Source: Planctomycetia bacterium
GTDB taxonomy: Bacteria > Planctomycetota > UBA1135 > GCA-002686595
Direction: 5' to 3'
DNA length: 61,767 bases
Assembly (NCBI GenBank): GCA_005799545.1
Contig: SYGM01000009.1
Span: 1 to 61,767, forward strand
Shown one piece after another: positions 25,252 through 32,497 of this stretch. Positions within the stretch are counted from its first letter, which is position 1; each line of letters opens with the position of its first letter. The notes under the pieces were generated by a model that was given only the letters and a program-made list of their open reading frames with translations, was not told where the DNA came from and did no database searches. Position numbers and translations under genes: made by a program.

Positions 25252-25977
25252 ATGAGCACCCAGCCGCCCCCCTCCAGCCAATCCAGCCCTTCCCACTCCT
25301 CAAGCACGCCCGGCTCGCGCCGGCAGGCCAAGAAGGACCTTCTGCGCAGCACGATCATCGGGGGGGTGTCGGATGGCTCCGACCTCGACCGGACGGTCAA
25401 CCTGATCGACCGCGTGCGCAAGAACGACTCCGGTGCCGCGGATGAGCTGGCGTTGCGCTACCGGGACAAGCTGGTGCGCTACCTGCGGGTGCGCATGAGC
25501 GCCGGCGATCGGCGGAATTTCGACACGGACGACATCTTCCAGGAAGTCCAGGTGCGGATGTTCGAGAACCTCGAGCACTTCGAGTACCGCGGCAAGGGTT
25601 CGCTGTACGCCTATCTCAAGGCCATCGCCGAGAACATCCTGCGCGGCGAGGCTCGCTCCCCGAGTGCCTACGGCCGCGTTTCCGGCGAGACCGCCGAGCT
25701 GATCCTCAACAATGCCAAGGACTCCAACCGACTTCCGGAGGATGACCTGCAGTCGGCGGAGTTGCGCCGCATTCTCGATGAGACCGCGGCGGAACTGCCG
25801 GACAAGTTCCGCGAAGTGATCCTGTATCGCTTCTATCTGGAGGCGCCCTCCAAGGAAGTCGCCGAGTGGATGGGGTACGACGATCCGCACGCCGTCGACG
25901 TGCTGTACTCCCGCGCCCGCATGAAGTGGATGGAGCGGGCCGAGCCGCGCCTGCGCGCCTGGCTGGAAGGGGACTGA
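25252..25977 (+). CDS. ECF-type RNA polymerase sigma factor
   Basis: 241 residues from ATG 25252; ATG 25237, with GGAG upstream, is an alternative. After a Ser/Pro-rich head (about 35 residues), region 2 includes DTDDIFQEVQVRMFENL and YRGKGSLYAYLKAIAENIL. Region 4 includes LPDKFREVILYRFYLE and VDVLYSRARMKWMER. It directs RNA polymerase to a small set of promoters. It is divergent from the kinase gene. A kinase beside such a sigma factor is a frequent arrangement in Planctomycetota and suggests phosphorylation-dependent control. No anti-sigma gene is nearby. Confidence 0.87.
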   Translation: MSTQPPPSSQSSPSHSSSTPGSRRQAKKDLLRSTIIGGVSDGSDLDRTVNLIDRVRKNDSGAADELALRYRDKLVRYLRVRMSAGDRRNFDTDDIFQEVQVRMFENLEHFEYRGKGSLYAYLKAIAENILRGEARSPSAYGRVSGETAELILNNAKDSNRLPEDDLQSAELRRILDETAAELPDKFREVILYRFYLEAPSKEVAEWMGYDDPHAVDVLYSRARMKWMERAEPRLRAWLEGD

Positions 25978-26022
25978 GCTCAACAGATTTGAGCGAAACA
26001 GGACTCCCCGATTTGCGGAGTC
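25978..26022 (+). terminator. two consecutive stem-loops after the sigma-factor gene
   Basis: GCTCAA-CAGAT-TTGAGC (25978-25994) starts right after the stop codon. GACTCC-loop-GGAGTC (26002-26022) follows. There are no long T-runs, so termination is inferred from the paired stems. Confidence 0.5.
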
Positions 26023-26096
26023 GGGGGTAGGCTCAACACAGGCGGCGTTGTCTACGCCTGCCCGCTCTCTCTCCCCCTTGCTGAGGATTCCCCCGC

Positions 26097-27716
26097 ATGA
26101 AGCTGCACAGCGTCACGTCTGTCTGTTTTTCGGCCCTCGTCCTGTCATCCAGCCTGCTGGGCCAAGGCGCCAACGAAGCGATCTTTGTGGGTTCCACCAT
26201 CGCAGGCTCCGCGGACCCTTATTGGGTTTATGAGCCCAATACCGGCGCATTGTTGAGCAGTGGTGCCAGTGTCACCAGCAACAATTGCACTGGTTCGCGC
26301 TTCCTCAAGGGTGGCACGGAGATCGCGCTGGCATCCTCGCTGGGCAACCAGATCACCAAGTCCAACGCAACCAATCCCGCCCTCACCTTCACGGTGCTGA
26401 CTCCGCTCAGCGGCGCTTCCTACGGGATCGACGAGGATCACCTCAACCAGCGCATCTGGACGCTCTCCGATCAGGCGGGCAGTTTCGAATTGCGCGTGAT
26501 CGACAACAATGCCTCCAGCCCGACCTTCGGCAGCATCCTCGGCAGCACGACCGGAGCCGCCGTGGGTCTTGTGGAGTCCTGGGCGCTCGCTCCCGACAAG
26601 AAGGTCGCCGTTGTTCCCGGGCTGTCCTTCAACGGCGTCATGGCGATCGTGGACACGGATCCGGCCAGCCCGACCTACCTGCAGGTTGACTACTCCAATC
26701 CCGTCGGCGGCATTCCGGGGTCCTACTTTGCCTTCGACATCGCGATCTCCAGCGATTCGCGCTGGGCGGTCGCGGCGGTCGGTGGCACGGGTGGCACGCT
26801 CTTGCCGCGCTTTGACCTGCTGAATCGCGTCTGGGTGGACACCAATCCCGCCAGTGCGGGCATTCAGCATGTCTTCCTCTCGCAGCCCAATGTCGGCAAG
26901 ATCGAGTTCGTCCCGGGCACGGACTCGGTGATCTGCGGCGGGTTCGGCCTAGGCGTCAACGGCTGGGTCGGCCGAGCGGATCTCAGCACTTCCGCTCCCG
27001 CCAACTGGACCTTCACCGAGTTTGTTCCCGGTCAAGGGCTCCTCGAGAAGGCCAGCGGCATCGCGGTGTCGCCTTCGGGCCGCTATTGCTCCGCGACGGC
27101 GCAGAACCCGGCGCGCGTGCACATCTTCGAGGTCGCGACGGGCAACCTCGTGCGCACGATCAACATCAGCCTCTCCACGGCTGTCAACATGTACGAGTCG
27201 GTCTGGCGCGGTTCGCTCGACGCCGGCACGGCCTTCTGCTTCGGCGACGGCTCCACGGGTGTGAGCTGCCCCTGCTCGAATCCTTCGGGCGGCTCGCAGC
27301 GCGGCTGCGACAACAGCTTCGCCACCGGCGGGGGCCGGTTGCTTGCCACCGGCATCGCTCAGGTCGGGGCCGACACACTGCGCTTCACCACGCTGCAGCA
27401 GGCGCCCAACGGCACGACGATCCTGCTGCAAGGCACCAGTCAGCTGGCGAATGCGGCGCCCTTCGGCATGGGCCTGCGCTGCGTGGGTGGCAGCCTCAAG
27501 CGACTGTACGTGAAGTCGCCGGGCGGCACGGGCGGCATCGCGGCGCCGACGGGCACGGATCTTTCCGTTTCGGACCGGTCCGCGGTGCTCGGGGACACGA
27601 TCGTTGCCGGTCAGCATCGCTACTACATGGCCTACTACCGCGATCCGGTCGTGGTGGGCGGCTGCTCCGCGCTGTCGACGTTCAACGCGACCAACGCGAT
27701 GGACGTCGTCTGGTGA
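26097..27716 (+). CDS. secreted beta-propeller-like protein with lineage-specific Cys-rich C-terminal module
   Basis: 539 residues with a signal peptide (1-22, cleaved near LLGQ). Residues 25-385 contain repeated patterns such as GSFELRVIDNN, NGVMAIVDTDPASPTYLQ and ARVHIFEVATGNLVRTI, as in YVTN/WD-type propellers. From about 385 a separate module begins AFCFGDGSTGVSCPCSNPSGG and includes CDNSF. This GDGS...CPC module recurs at the C-termini of many secreted proteins in some Planctomycetota and may be a surface-attachment or sorting domain. GAGGA about 13 nt and CCCCC just before the ATG are seen. Function is unknown. Confidence 0.82.
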   Translation: MKLHSVTSVCFSALVLSSSLLGQGANEAIFVGSTIAGSADPYWVYEPNTGALLSSGASVTSNNCTGSRFLKGGTEIALASSLGNQITKSNATNPALTFTVLTPLSGASYGIDEDHLNQRIWTLSDQAGSFELRVIDNNASSPTFGSILGSTTGAAVGLVESWALAPDKKVAVVPGLSFNGVMAIVDTDPASPTYLQVDYSNPVGGIPGSYFAFDIAISSDSRWAVAAVGGTGGTLLPRFDLLNRVWVDTNPASAGIQHVFLSQPNVGKIEFVPGTDSVICGGFGLGVNGWVGRADLSTSAPANWTFTEFVPGQGLLEKASGIAVSPSGRYCSATAQNPARVHIFEVATGNLVRTINISLSTAVNMYESVWRGSLDAGTAFCFGDGSTGVSCPCSNPSGGSQRGCDNSFATGGGRLLATGIAQVGADTLRFTTLQQAPNGTTILLQGTSQLANAAPFGMGLRCVGGSLKRLYVKSPGGTGGIAAPTGTDLSVSDRSAVLGDTIVAGQHRYYMAYYRDPVVVGGCSALSTFNATNAMDVVW

Positions 27717-27735
27717 GAGCGAGTCCGGCAGCAGT

Positions 27736-27760
27736 GTCCGCGCAGGACGTTCGGGCGGAC
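27736..27760. terminator. stem-loop between 27716 stop and tRNA gene
   Basis: GTCCGC (27736-27741) pairs with GCGGAC (27755-27760) around a 13-nt loop. It lies between convergent units and could terminate either. No T-run. Confidence 0.3.
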
Positions 27761-27771
27761 AGGATCCTGAG

Positions 27772-27860
27772 TGGTGCCCCGGACTGGAGTCGAACCAGCA
27801 AGGGTGATTAAGCCCACTAGCACCTCAAGCTAGCGCGTCTGCCAATTTCGCCACCGGGGC
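27772..27860 (-). tRNA. tRNA-Leu(GAG) with encoded CCA
   Basis: The acceptor stem is GCCCCGG/CCGGGGC. The D-arm is GCG...CGC. The anticodon stem CTAGC/GCTAG encloses loop TTGAGGT, giving anticodon GAG, which reads CUC and CUU. There is a long class II variable arm with GGG/CCC, and the T-arm loop is TTCGACT. The discriminator is A and CCA is encoded (27772-27774). The total is 89 nt with CCA. Leader and trailer are complementary (see findings). Confidence 0.96.
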
Positions 27861-27888
27861 ACTCAGGACCTGATTGTCAGGGGGGGAG

Positions 27889-27917
27889 AGCATAGTGCCT
27901 GCCCTCCCTCCCTGCAA
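27889..27917 (-). promoter_or_regulatory. candidate promoter of tRNA-Leu
   Basis: TTGCAG (27912-27917) and TATGCT (27889-27894) are spaced 17 nt apart on the minus strand. The start would fall near 27881, giving a leader of about 20 nt. A run of seven C (27880-27886) lies at the predicted start. Confidence 0.45.
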
Positions 27918-27932
27918 GAGGCTCGGCATTGC

Positions 27933-27938
27933 TACAGT
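27933..27938 (+). promoter_or_regulatory. TANNNT -10 element of pfp (GCTACAGT)
   Basis: TACAGT preceded by GC, only 6 nt before ATG 27945. Predicts a leaderless mRNA. Confidence 0.45.
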
Positions 27939-27944
27939 GACCCC

Positions 27945-29150
27945 ATGCCCCAATCCCGCGGTCAAGTCCTGATCGGTCAGGCCGGCGGCCCCACGGCCGT
28001 CATCAACCAGAGCCTCGTCGGGGTGATCGAGACGGCTCTGGAGCACCGCTCCGTGGGGGGGGTGCTCGGCAGCCTGCACGGCATTCAGGGCCTGCTGAAG
28101 GGCGATTTGATCGACCTGTCCAGGGAGCGTCGCAAGACGCTGGAGGCCGTGGCCCGCACGCCGGGCAGCGCCCTGCGTTCGGTGCGCAAGAAGCCGACCG
28201 AGGAGGAGTGCACGCAGATCCTCGCGGCTCTGCGCAGGCTGGATGTGCGCTGGTTCTTCTACATCGGCGGCAACGATTCAGCCGAGACGGCCCTGCTGCT
28301 TTCGAAGATGGCGGCGGATGCCCGTCAGGATCTGGTCGTGATGCACGTGCCCAAGACCATCGACAACGACCTGATGGTGACCGATCACTGCCCCGGCTAT
28401 CCCAGTGCGGCGCGATTCGTGGCGTTGGCGCATCTGGGCGATGACATGGACAGCCGCAGCCTGCTGGGTGTCAAGGTCAATGTGCTGATGGGGCGTCACG
28501 CCGGCTGGCTGACCGCATCCAGTGCATTGGCGCGCGTGCACGATGATGATGGTCCGCACCTGATCTACTGCCCGGAGAATGATTTCTCCATGGATGGCTT
28601 CTGTGCCGATGTCGATGCCGTGATGAAGCGTCTGGGGCGCTGCGTCGTGGCCGTGAGCGAGGGCATCCACGACTCGAAGGGCAACCTGATCGGCGCGAGC
28701 GGCGAGCGCGACAGCCACGGCAATCAGCAACTGTCGGGCTCGGGACATCTCGGCGATCTGCTGGTCGCCGCGCTCAAGGCCAAGCTGGGTTCCAAACTGC
28801 GCGCGCGCGCAGACACGCTGGGCTACCTGCAGCGCAGCTTCGCGGGCGTCGTCAGTGAGATCGACGTCAAGGAGGCACGCAAGGTGGGCCGTTTCGCCGC
28901 GGAAAAGGCGCTCGGCGGCTCGACCGGCAGCGCCTCGGTCTCGATCGTGCGCAAGCCCCGCAAGCGCTATCGTGCGGATTTCCGCCTGACCGAGCTGGAG
29001 CGCGTGGCCAAGGAGCAGCGGCGCATGGAACCCGCACACTTCAAGGGCGGCAACGACGTCAGTTCCGAGTTCATTGAGTGGCTGCGCCCGCTGGTGGGCA
29101 AGCTGCCCCGCATGGCCCATCTGGCGGAAGTCCGCTACGAGGCTCCCTGA
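27945..29150 (+). CDS. pfp: 6-phosphofructokinase, PPi-dependent type
   Basis: 401 residues. It phosphorylates fructose 6-phosphate in glycolysis and, with PPi as donor, works reversibly. Motifs are GQAGGPTAVINQS, YIGGNDSAETA with Asp111 where ATP enzymes have Gly, and VPKTIDND with Lys137 (136-142). The Asp/Lys pair is the known mark of PPi use. GRHAGWLTASSA is the substrate region. The usual GGDD reads GGND here, a mild variant. It is first in an operon with the membrane protein (2-nt gap) and the cupredoxin. No Shine-Dalgarno. Confidence 0.88.
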   Translation: MPQSRGQVLIGQAGGPTAVINQSLVGVIETALEHRSVGGVLGSLHGIQGLLKGDLIDLSRERRKTLEAVARTPGSALRSVRKKPTEEECTQILAALRRLDVRWFFYIGGNDSAETALLLSKMAADARQDLVVMHVPKTIDNDLMVTDHCPGYPSAARFVALAHLGDDMDSRSLLGVKVNVLMGRHAGWLTASSALARVHDDDGPHLIYCPENDFSMDGFCADVDAVMKRLGRCVVAVSEGIHDSKGNLIGASGERDSHGNQQLSGSGHLGDLLVAALKAKLGSKLRARADTLGYLQRSFAGVVSEIDVKEARKVGRFAAEKALGGSTGSASVSIVRKPRKRYRADFRLTELERVAKEQRRMEPAHFKGGNDVSSEFIEWLRPLVGKLPRMAHLAEVRYEAP

Positions 29151-29152
29151 GC

Positions 29153-29782
29153 ATGCTCTGGATGCGGCATCTGGTGCACGCCATCGTCGGCGGCTTCATT
29201 CTGTTCGCGTGGGCCGCGCTGGCACACATCGTGCTCGGTCTGGACACCGTCGGCCTCAAGCCGCTGCCTGGCGAGGCGCGCGTGCTGGCGGGCGCGCAGC
29301 AGGAGGTCTTGGAGCCGGGGCTGTATTTGTTTCCCGGCGAGGCCCTGCAGCCCGACCTCAACCTCAAGGAGCGCGAGGAGGCCATGGCGCGCTCGATGGA
29401 GAAGGCGCGCAGCGGTCCGACCGGGCTGCTGCTGTGGCATCCGCGCGGGCACGACTACCTGTCCAACGCGCAGTTCGCGCGCGAGTACGTGGGCAATCTG
29501 CTGTGTGCGCTGCTGGCCTCGGTGTTCCTCACACTGACCACTTTCCGTGTCACCGGCTTCTGGGCGCGAACGGGGTTCGTGACGATGCTGGGTGCCTTCG
29601 CGAGCTTCGCTGTCGACCTGCCCCTGTGGAACCGCTACGGCTTCCCGAGCGAGTTCCTGCTGGCGGCGCTGTTCGAAAACCTGGTCGGATTCACCCTTGT
29701 CGGGCTGTTTCTGGCCTGGAGAATGAAACCGGTGCTGCGCATTCCAGCGCGGCCCGCCAACAAGAACCGGAACGGATCCTGA
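29153..29782 (+). CDS. small polytopic membrane protein, unknown
   Basis: 209 residues. Hydrophobic segments lie at about 6-26, 110-130, 140-160 and 170-192, with a soluble loop (about 30-108) between the first two. That loop contains LPGEARVLAGAQQEVLEPG and probably faces outside. There is no enzyme motif and the family is not recognised. It lies 2 nt after pfp and 2 nt before the cupredoxin gene, so all three are probably co-transcribed. Confidence 0.78.
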   Translation: MLWMRHLVHAIVGGFILFAWAALAHIVLGLDTVGLKPLPGEARVLAGAQQEVLEPGLYLFPGEALQPDLNLKEREEAMARSMEKARSGPTGLLLWHPRGHDYLSNAQFAREYVGNLLCALLASVFLTLTTFRVTGFWARTGFVTMLGAFASFAVDLPLWNRYGFPSEFLLAALFENLVGFTLVGLFLAWRMKPVLRIPARPANKNRNGS

Positions 29783-29784
29783 CC

Positions 29785-30510
29785 ATGCTGCCTCTGCTGT
29801 TTGCCGCGCTGCTGACCTCACCCGTCCAACCCATGCAGGATGCCAAGCCGGCTCCCAAGCTGACCGGCAAGGTGCGCTTCGAAGGCGAGCGGCCCGAGGT
29901 GAAGCCGCTCACGGTCGATGCGGACAAGAGCAAGGGCTGCTGCAAGGAAGGCGAGTCGGTCAGCACAGTCGATCCGACGCTGCTGATCGACAAGGACGGC
30001 GGACTGGCCAACGTGGTCGTGACCATCGACGTCCCCGGCAGCAAGGTCAAGCCGGCCGAGAAGCCGGTCGAGATCGATCAGAAGAAGTGCAACTTCGAGC
30101 CGCACGTGATGATCGTGACCGCGGGCAGCAAGGTCGTGTTCCTCAACTCCGACTCGGTCGTGCACAACGTGCACACCTACCCCATGAAGAACGAGCCGAT
30201 CAACAAGACCACCGCGCCCGGCGGCAAGGAGGAGCTGCTGATGGAGGTGGGCGACCGCATCAAGGTCACCTGCGACTACCATCCGTGGATGTCGGCGTGG
30301 ATCGTGGTCACGGAGACCCCGCACCATGCGCTCACCAAGGCGGATGGCAGCTTCGAGATCAGCGGCGTGCCCCCGGGCACGTACAGCGCGACGTTCTGGC
30401 ATGAGCGCCTCGGCCGCGTGAAGCAGGACGTCACGGTGGCGGCCGATGGCACGGCAGCACCGATGGAAGTCAAGCTGAGCGAGAAGAAGAAGAAGGAGCC
30501 GGCCAAGTAG
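29785..30510 (+). CDS. secreted cupredoxin (plastocyanin-like) with C-terminal carboxypeptidase-regulatory-like domain
   Basis: 241 residues with a weak signal peptide (1-12 or so). The type I copper site is visible as HNVHTYP (H127) with CDYHPWM (C163, H166, M169). Extra cysteines at 52-53 and 102 may form disulfides. From about 176 a beta-sandwich follows: KADGSFEISGVPPGTYSATF. Such proteins carry single electrons outside the cytoplasm. Possible partners are cytochromes such as the one at 629, but nothing here proves that. The tail is Lys-rich. Confidence 0.87.
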   Translation: MLPLLFAALLTSPVQPMQDAKPAPKLTGKVRFEGERPEVKPLTVDADKSKGCCKEGESVSTVDPTLLIDKDGGLANVVVTIDVPGSKVKPAEKPVEIDQKKCNFEPHVMIVTAGSKVVFLNSDSVVHNVHTYPMKNEPINKTTAPGGKEELLMEVGDRIKVTCDYHPWMSAWIVVTETPHHALTKADGSFEISGVPPGTYSATFWHERLGRVKQDVTVAADGTAAPMEVKLSEKKKKEPAK

Positions 30511-30515
30511 CCGGC
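30498..30515. terminator. hairpin over the cupredoxin stop codon
   Basis: GCCGGC-CAAGTA-GCCGGC, a 6-bp GC stem, lies between convergent genes ending at 30510 and 30523. No T-run. Confidence 0.4.
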
Positions 30516-30522
30516 CGGGCGC

Positions 30523-30855
30523 TCACGCCGCTTCGCCGTCGGCCTCGTCCGAGGGCAGTTCCAGATCGCCGAGGCGCCTGCTGATGTCGAGCAGCGGTTC
30601 GCTAGGACTCCAGTCGTGGAGCACGCGGGCCACTGCCAGGAGAATCTGGTCCTCGAGGTTCTGGGTCAGCCGCTCGCTCTCGGGCATGCGCTCCGCCTGT
30701 TCGCGCAGATTGCGGTCGACAAGACTCAGGATGCGGTCGCGGACATCACGGGGCGCCTCGAAGGCCCGGCGCACGAGAGGCAGCAGGCGCAGGCCTTGCG
30801 CGTAGGGCAGGGCGTGCTGTTCGCAGAGTGTGCGCAGGAGAAGTTCAGGGGTCAT
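30523..30855 (-). CDS. small helical cytoplasmic protein, hypothetical
   Basis: 110 residues starting MTPELLLRTLCEQHALPYAQ. It is mostly predicted helix, with an acidic C-terminal tail. No family is recognised. It lies 108 nt after the HDOD gene on the same strand and converges with the cupredoxin gene. The coding pattern is convincing (GC-rich third positions, no overlap with another gene). No Shine-Dalgarno. Confidence 0.65.
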   Translation of the reverse strand: MTPELLLRTLCEQHALPYAQGLRLLPLVRRAFEAPRDVRDRILSLVDRNLREQAERMPESERLTQNLEDQILLAVARVLHDWSPSEPLLDISRRLGDLELPSDEADGEAA

Positions 30856-30963
30856 GGCAGGGCGCGTCCGGGGAGTGGACGAGGCCGATGGGGGACTGCT
30901 TGAGGGGAAGAAGACATCTCAAAACTACCCCCGCGGTCCGCCCGGTGCGGCCTTCACGCCGTG

Positions 30964-31803
30964 CTAACTCAACGAAATTCCGCCGACCTTCGAAGCCAGG
31001 GCCTCCCAGCCCGGCAGAAGCAACTGCGGCTCCTGATTCAGGCTCGCGAAACAGGCGCGCAGATCCTGCGGCAGGGAATCCCAGTCCGGCTGCACGCCCG
31101 CTTCCAGCGCATGCGCGAGCCAGTCTGCCGCCTTGACGATCGCGCTGACGCCTTCGGTGCCGAGCTCGTGGTGCTGACCGATCGCCAGCGTTGCCGCAGG
31201 AGGCAATCCCCATTGTTCGGCGATCAGTCCGCCGACGTCGGCATGCGTGAAGCCCAGATGCGCGCTTTCCACCGCGTGCCTCGGCAGATTGTCGCGACGC
31301 GCCTGTTCCAGCACGACCAGGTAATTCTTTCCCAGTGCCTCGGCGAGCACCAGCTGCCCCAGATCGTGCAACAGACCGCAGGCATACAGCTCTTCGGGCC
31401 GCAGCTCGATCTGCGCCGTGGTTTCAACGGCGAGCGAGGCGCACAGCTGCGCACACAGCACGGAATGACGCCAATGCGCACGCAGGTCGAAATCCTCCGC
31501 CTGCAGATGCTCGAATTGCCGCATGGCGCAGGCCTGCAGGATCACGTTCCGAAGCACCTTGAGGCCCAGCACCGAAGCGGCTTGCTGCGGAGCGAGACAC
31601 CGCTCCCTCAGTCCGTAGAATGCGCTGTTGGCGATCTTCAGCACCTTGGCCGCTAGCACAGGATCCTCGGCGATCAGGACACCGACATCGCCCACACCCA
31701 CTTCGGGGTCATCGAGCAGCGCAGTCAATCGTCGCATCACCTCAGGCTGCGAGGGCAGACGAATGTTCGTGGAAACCAACTGTCGTGCGCGCGTGGTGAT
31801 CAT
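30964..31803 (-). CDS. HDOD-domain signalling protein
   Basis: 279 residues from MITTRARQLVSTNI (31803); upstream in-frame ATGs at 31860 and 31905 would add a poorly conserved head. The HDOD pattern is clear: LPSQPEVMRRLTALLDDPEVG, then LAAKVLKIANSAFYG and the later ELYACGLLHDLGQLVLAEA and GLIAEQWGLP. HDOD proteins lack the full metal-binding set of HD enzymes and act as regulatory adaptors in stress, motility or cyclic-di-GMP responses. This one has no attached output domain. Divergent from 31949. Confidence 0.86.
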   Translation of the reverse strand: MITTRARQLVSTNIRLPSQPEVMRRLTALLDDPEVGVGDVGVLIAEDPVLAAKVLKIANSAFYGLRERCLAPQQAASVLGLKVLRNVILQACAMRQFEHLQAEDFDLRAHWRHSVLCAQLCASLAVETTAQIELRPEELYACGLLHDLGQLVLAEALGKNYLVVLEQARRDNLPRHAVESAHLGFTHADVGGLIAEQWGLPPAATLAIGQHHELGTEGVSAIVKAADWLAHALEAGVQPDWDSLPQDLRACFASLNQEPQLLLPGWEALASKVGGISLS

Positions 31804-31948
31804 GATCGCAGCAGCTGTATCGGCCCGGCGCGCGCGGCAGGTGCAGAACGATCCCCACATCTTCTTCGGGATCTCCGGGTCTTGTGCTTGAGCAGAAGTG
31901 CGCATGTCGCTCAAGAGCGGGAGGGCGCTGTTCCGATCCGCATCAAGG

Positions 31949-32497
31949 ATGAAGCGTGCACTTGTCCCCTTGCTCGCCGGGTTGCTACTGCAGACCTGGT
32001 TCCTCTCGCGTCCCGCGCTGGATACTCCGCTGCAGGCAGGCACGAGCGTGCCCATGGAATGGACGGGTCTGGCGGATCGCTGCGAGCACGCGCTCGAGGG
32101 CCGCGTGAAGTCCGTGCGCGTGCAGCGCGTGGCCGGCGCCGTCGAGACGGAAGTCACGCTTCAGGTATTCCGCAGACACCAAGGCACGGGTCCGGCGCAG
32201 CAGCTCATCCGCATTCCCGGCGGACAGCTCGCGGATGGCAGCGGTCTGCTGGTTCCGGGCATGCCGCGCTTCATCGAAGGTGAGGAACTCCTGCTGTTTC
32301 TGAGCCCTGAGAGCTCGCGCGGCTGGCGCGTTCCGGTCGGTCTGGACCAGGGCTTCTGGAAACTCACTCGGGATGGTGCGGGCCGCCGGTTGCTCGAGCG
32401 CCCCGGTTCGAAGCGCATCCGCGAAGACTACGAAGAGGCCATGCTCAAGGTGACGCAGGCGTTGACTGCGCGTCGCATCCGGGAGTCGGGCCGATGA
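31949..32497 (+). CDS. exported protein of unknown function, paired with the matrixin-like protease
   Basis: 182 residues with an N-terminal hydrophobic signal (about 3-20). The sequence has EGRVKSVRVQRVAGAVETE, then IRIPGGQLADGSGLLVPGMP and FIEGEELLLFLSP. This beta-rich pattern occurs in small secreted proteins found beside matrixin-type proteases. The next gene starts inside its stop (ATGA), so they are translationally coupled. It could be an inhibitor or chaperone of the protease; that is inference from position only. Confidence 0.72.
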   Translation: MKRALVPLLAGLLLQTWFLSRPALDTPLQAGTSVPMEWTGLADRCEHALEGRVKSVRVQRVAGAVETEVTLQVFRRHQGTGPAQQLIRIPGGQLADGSGLLVPGMPRFIEGEELLLFLSPESSRGWRVPVGLDQGFWKLTRDGAGRRLLERPGSKRIREDYEEAMLKVTQALTARRIRESGR

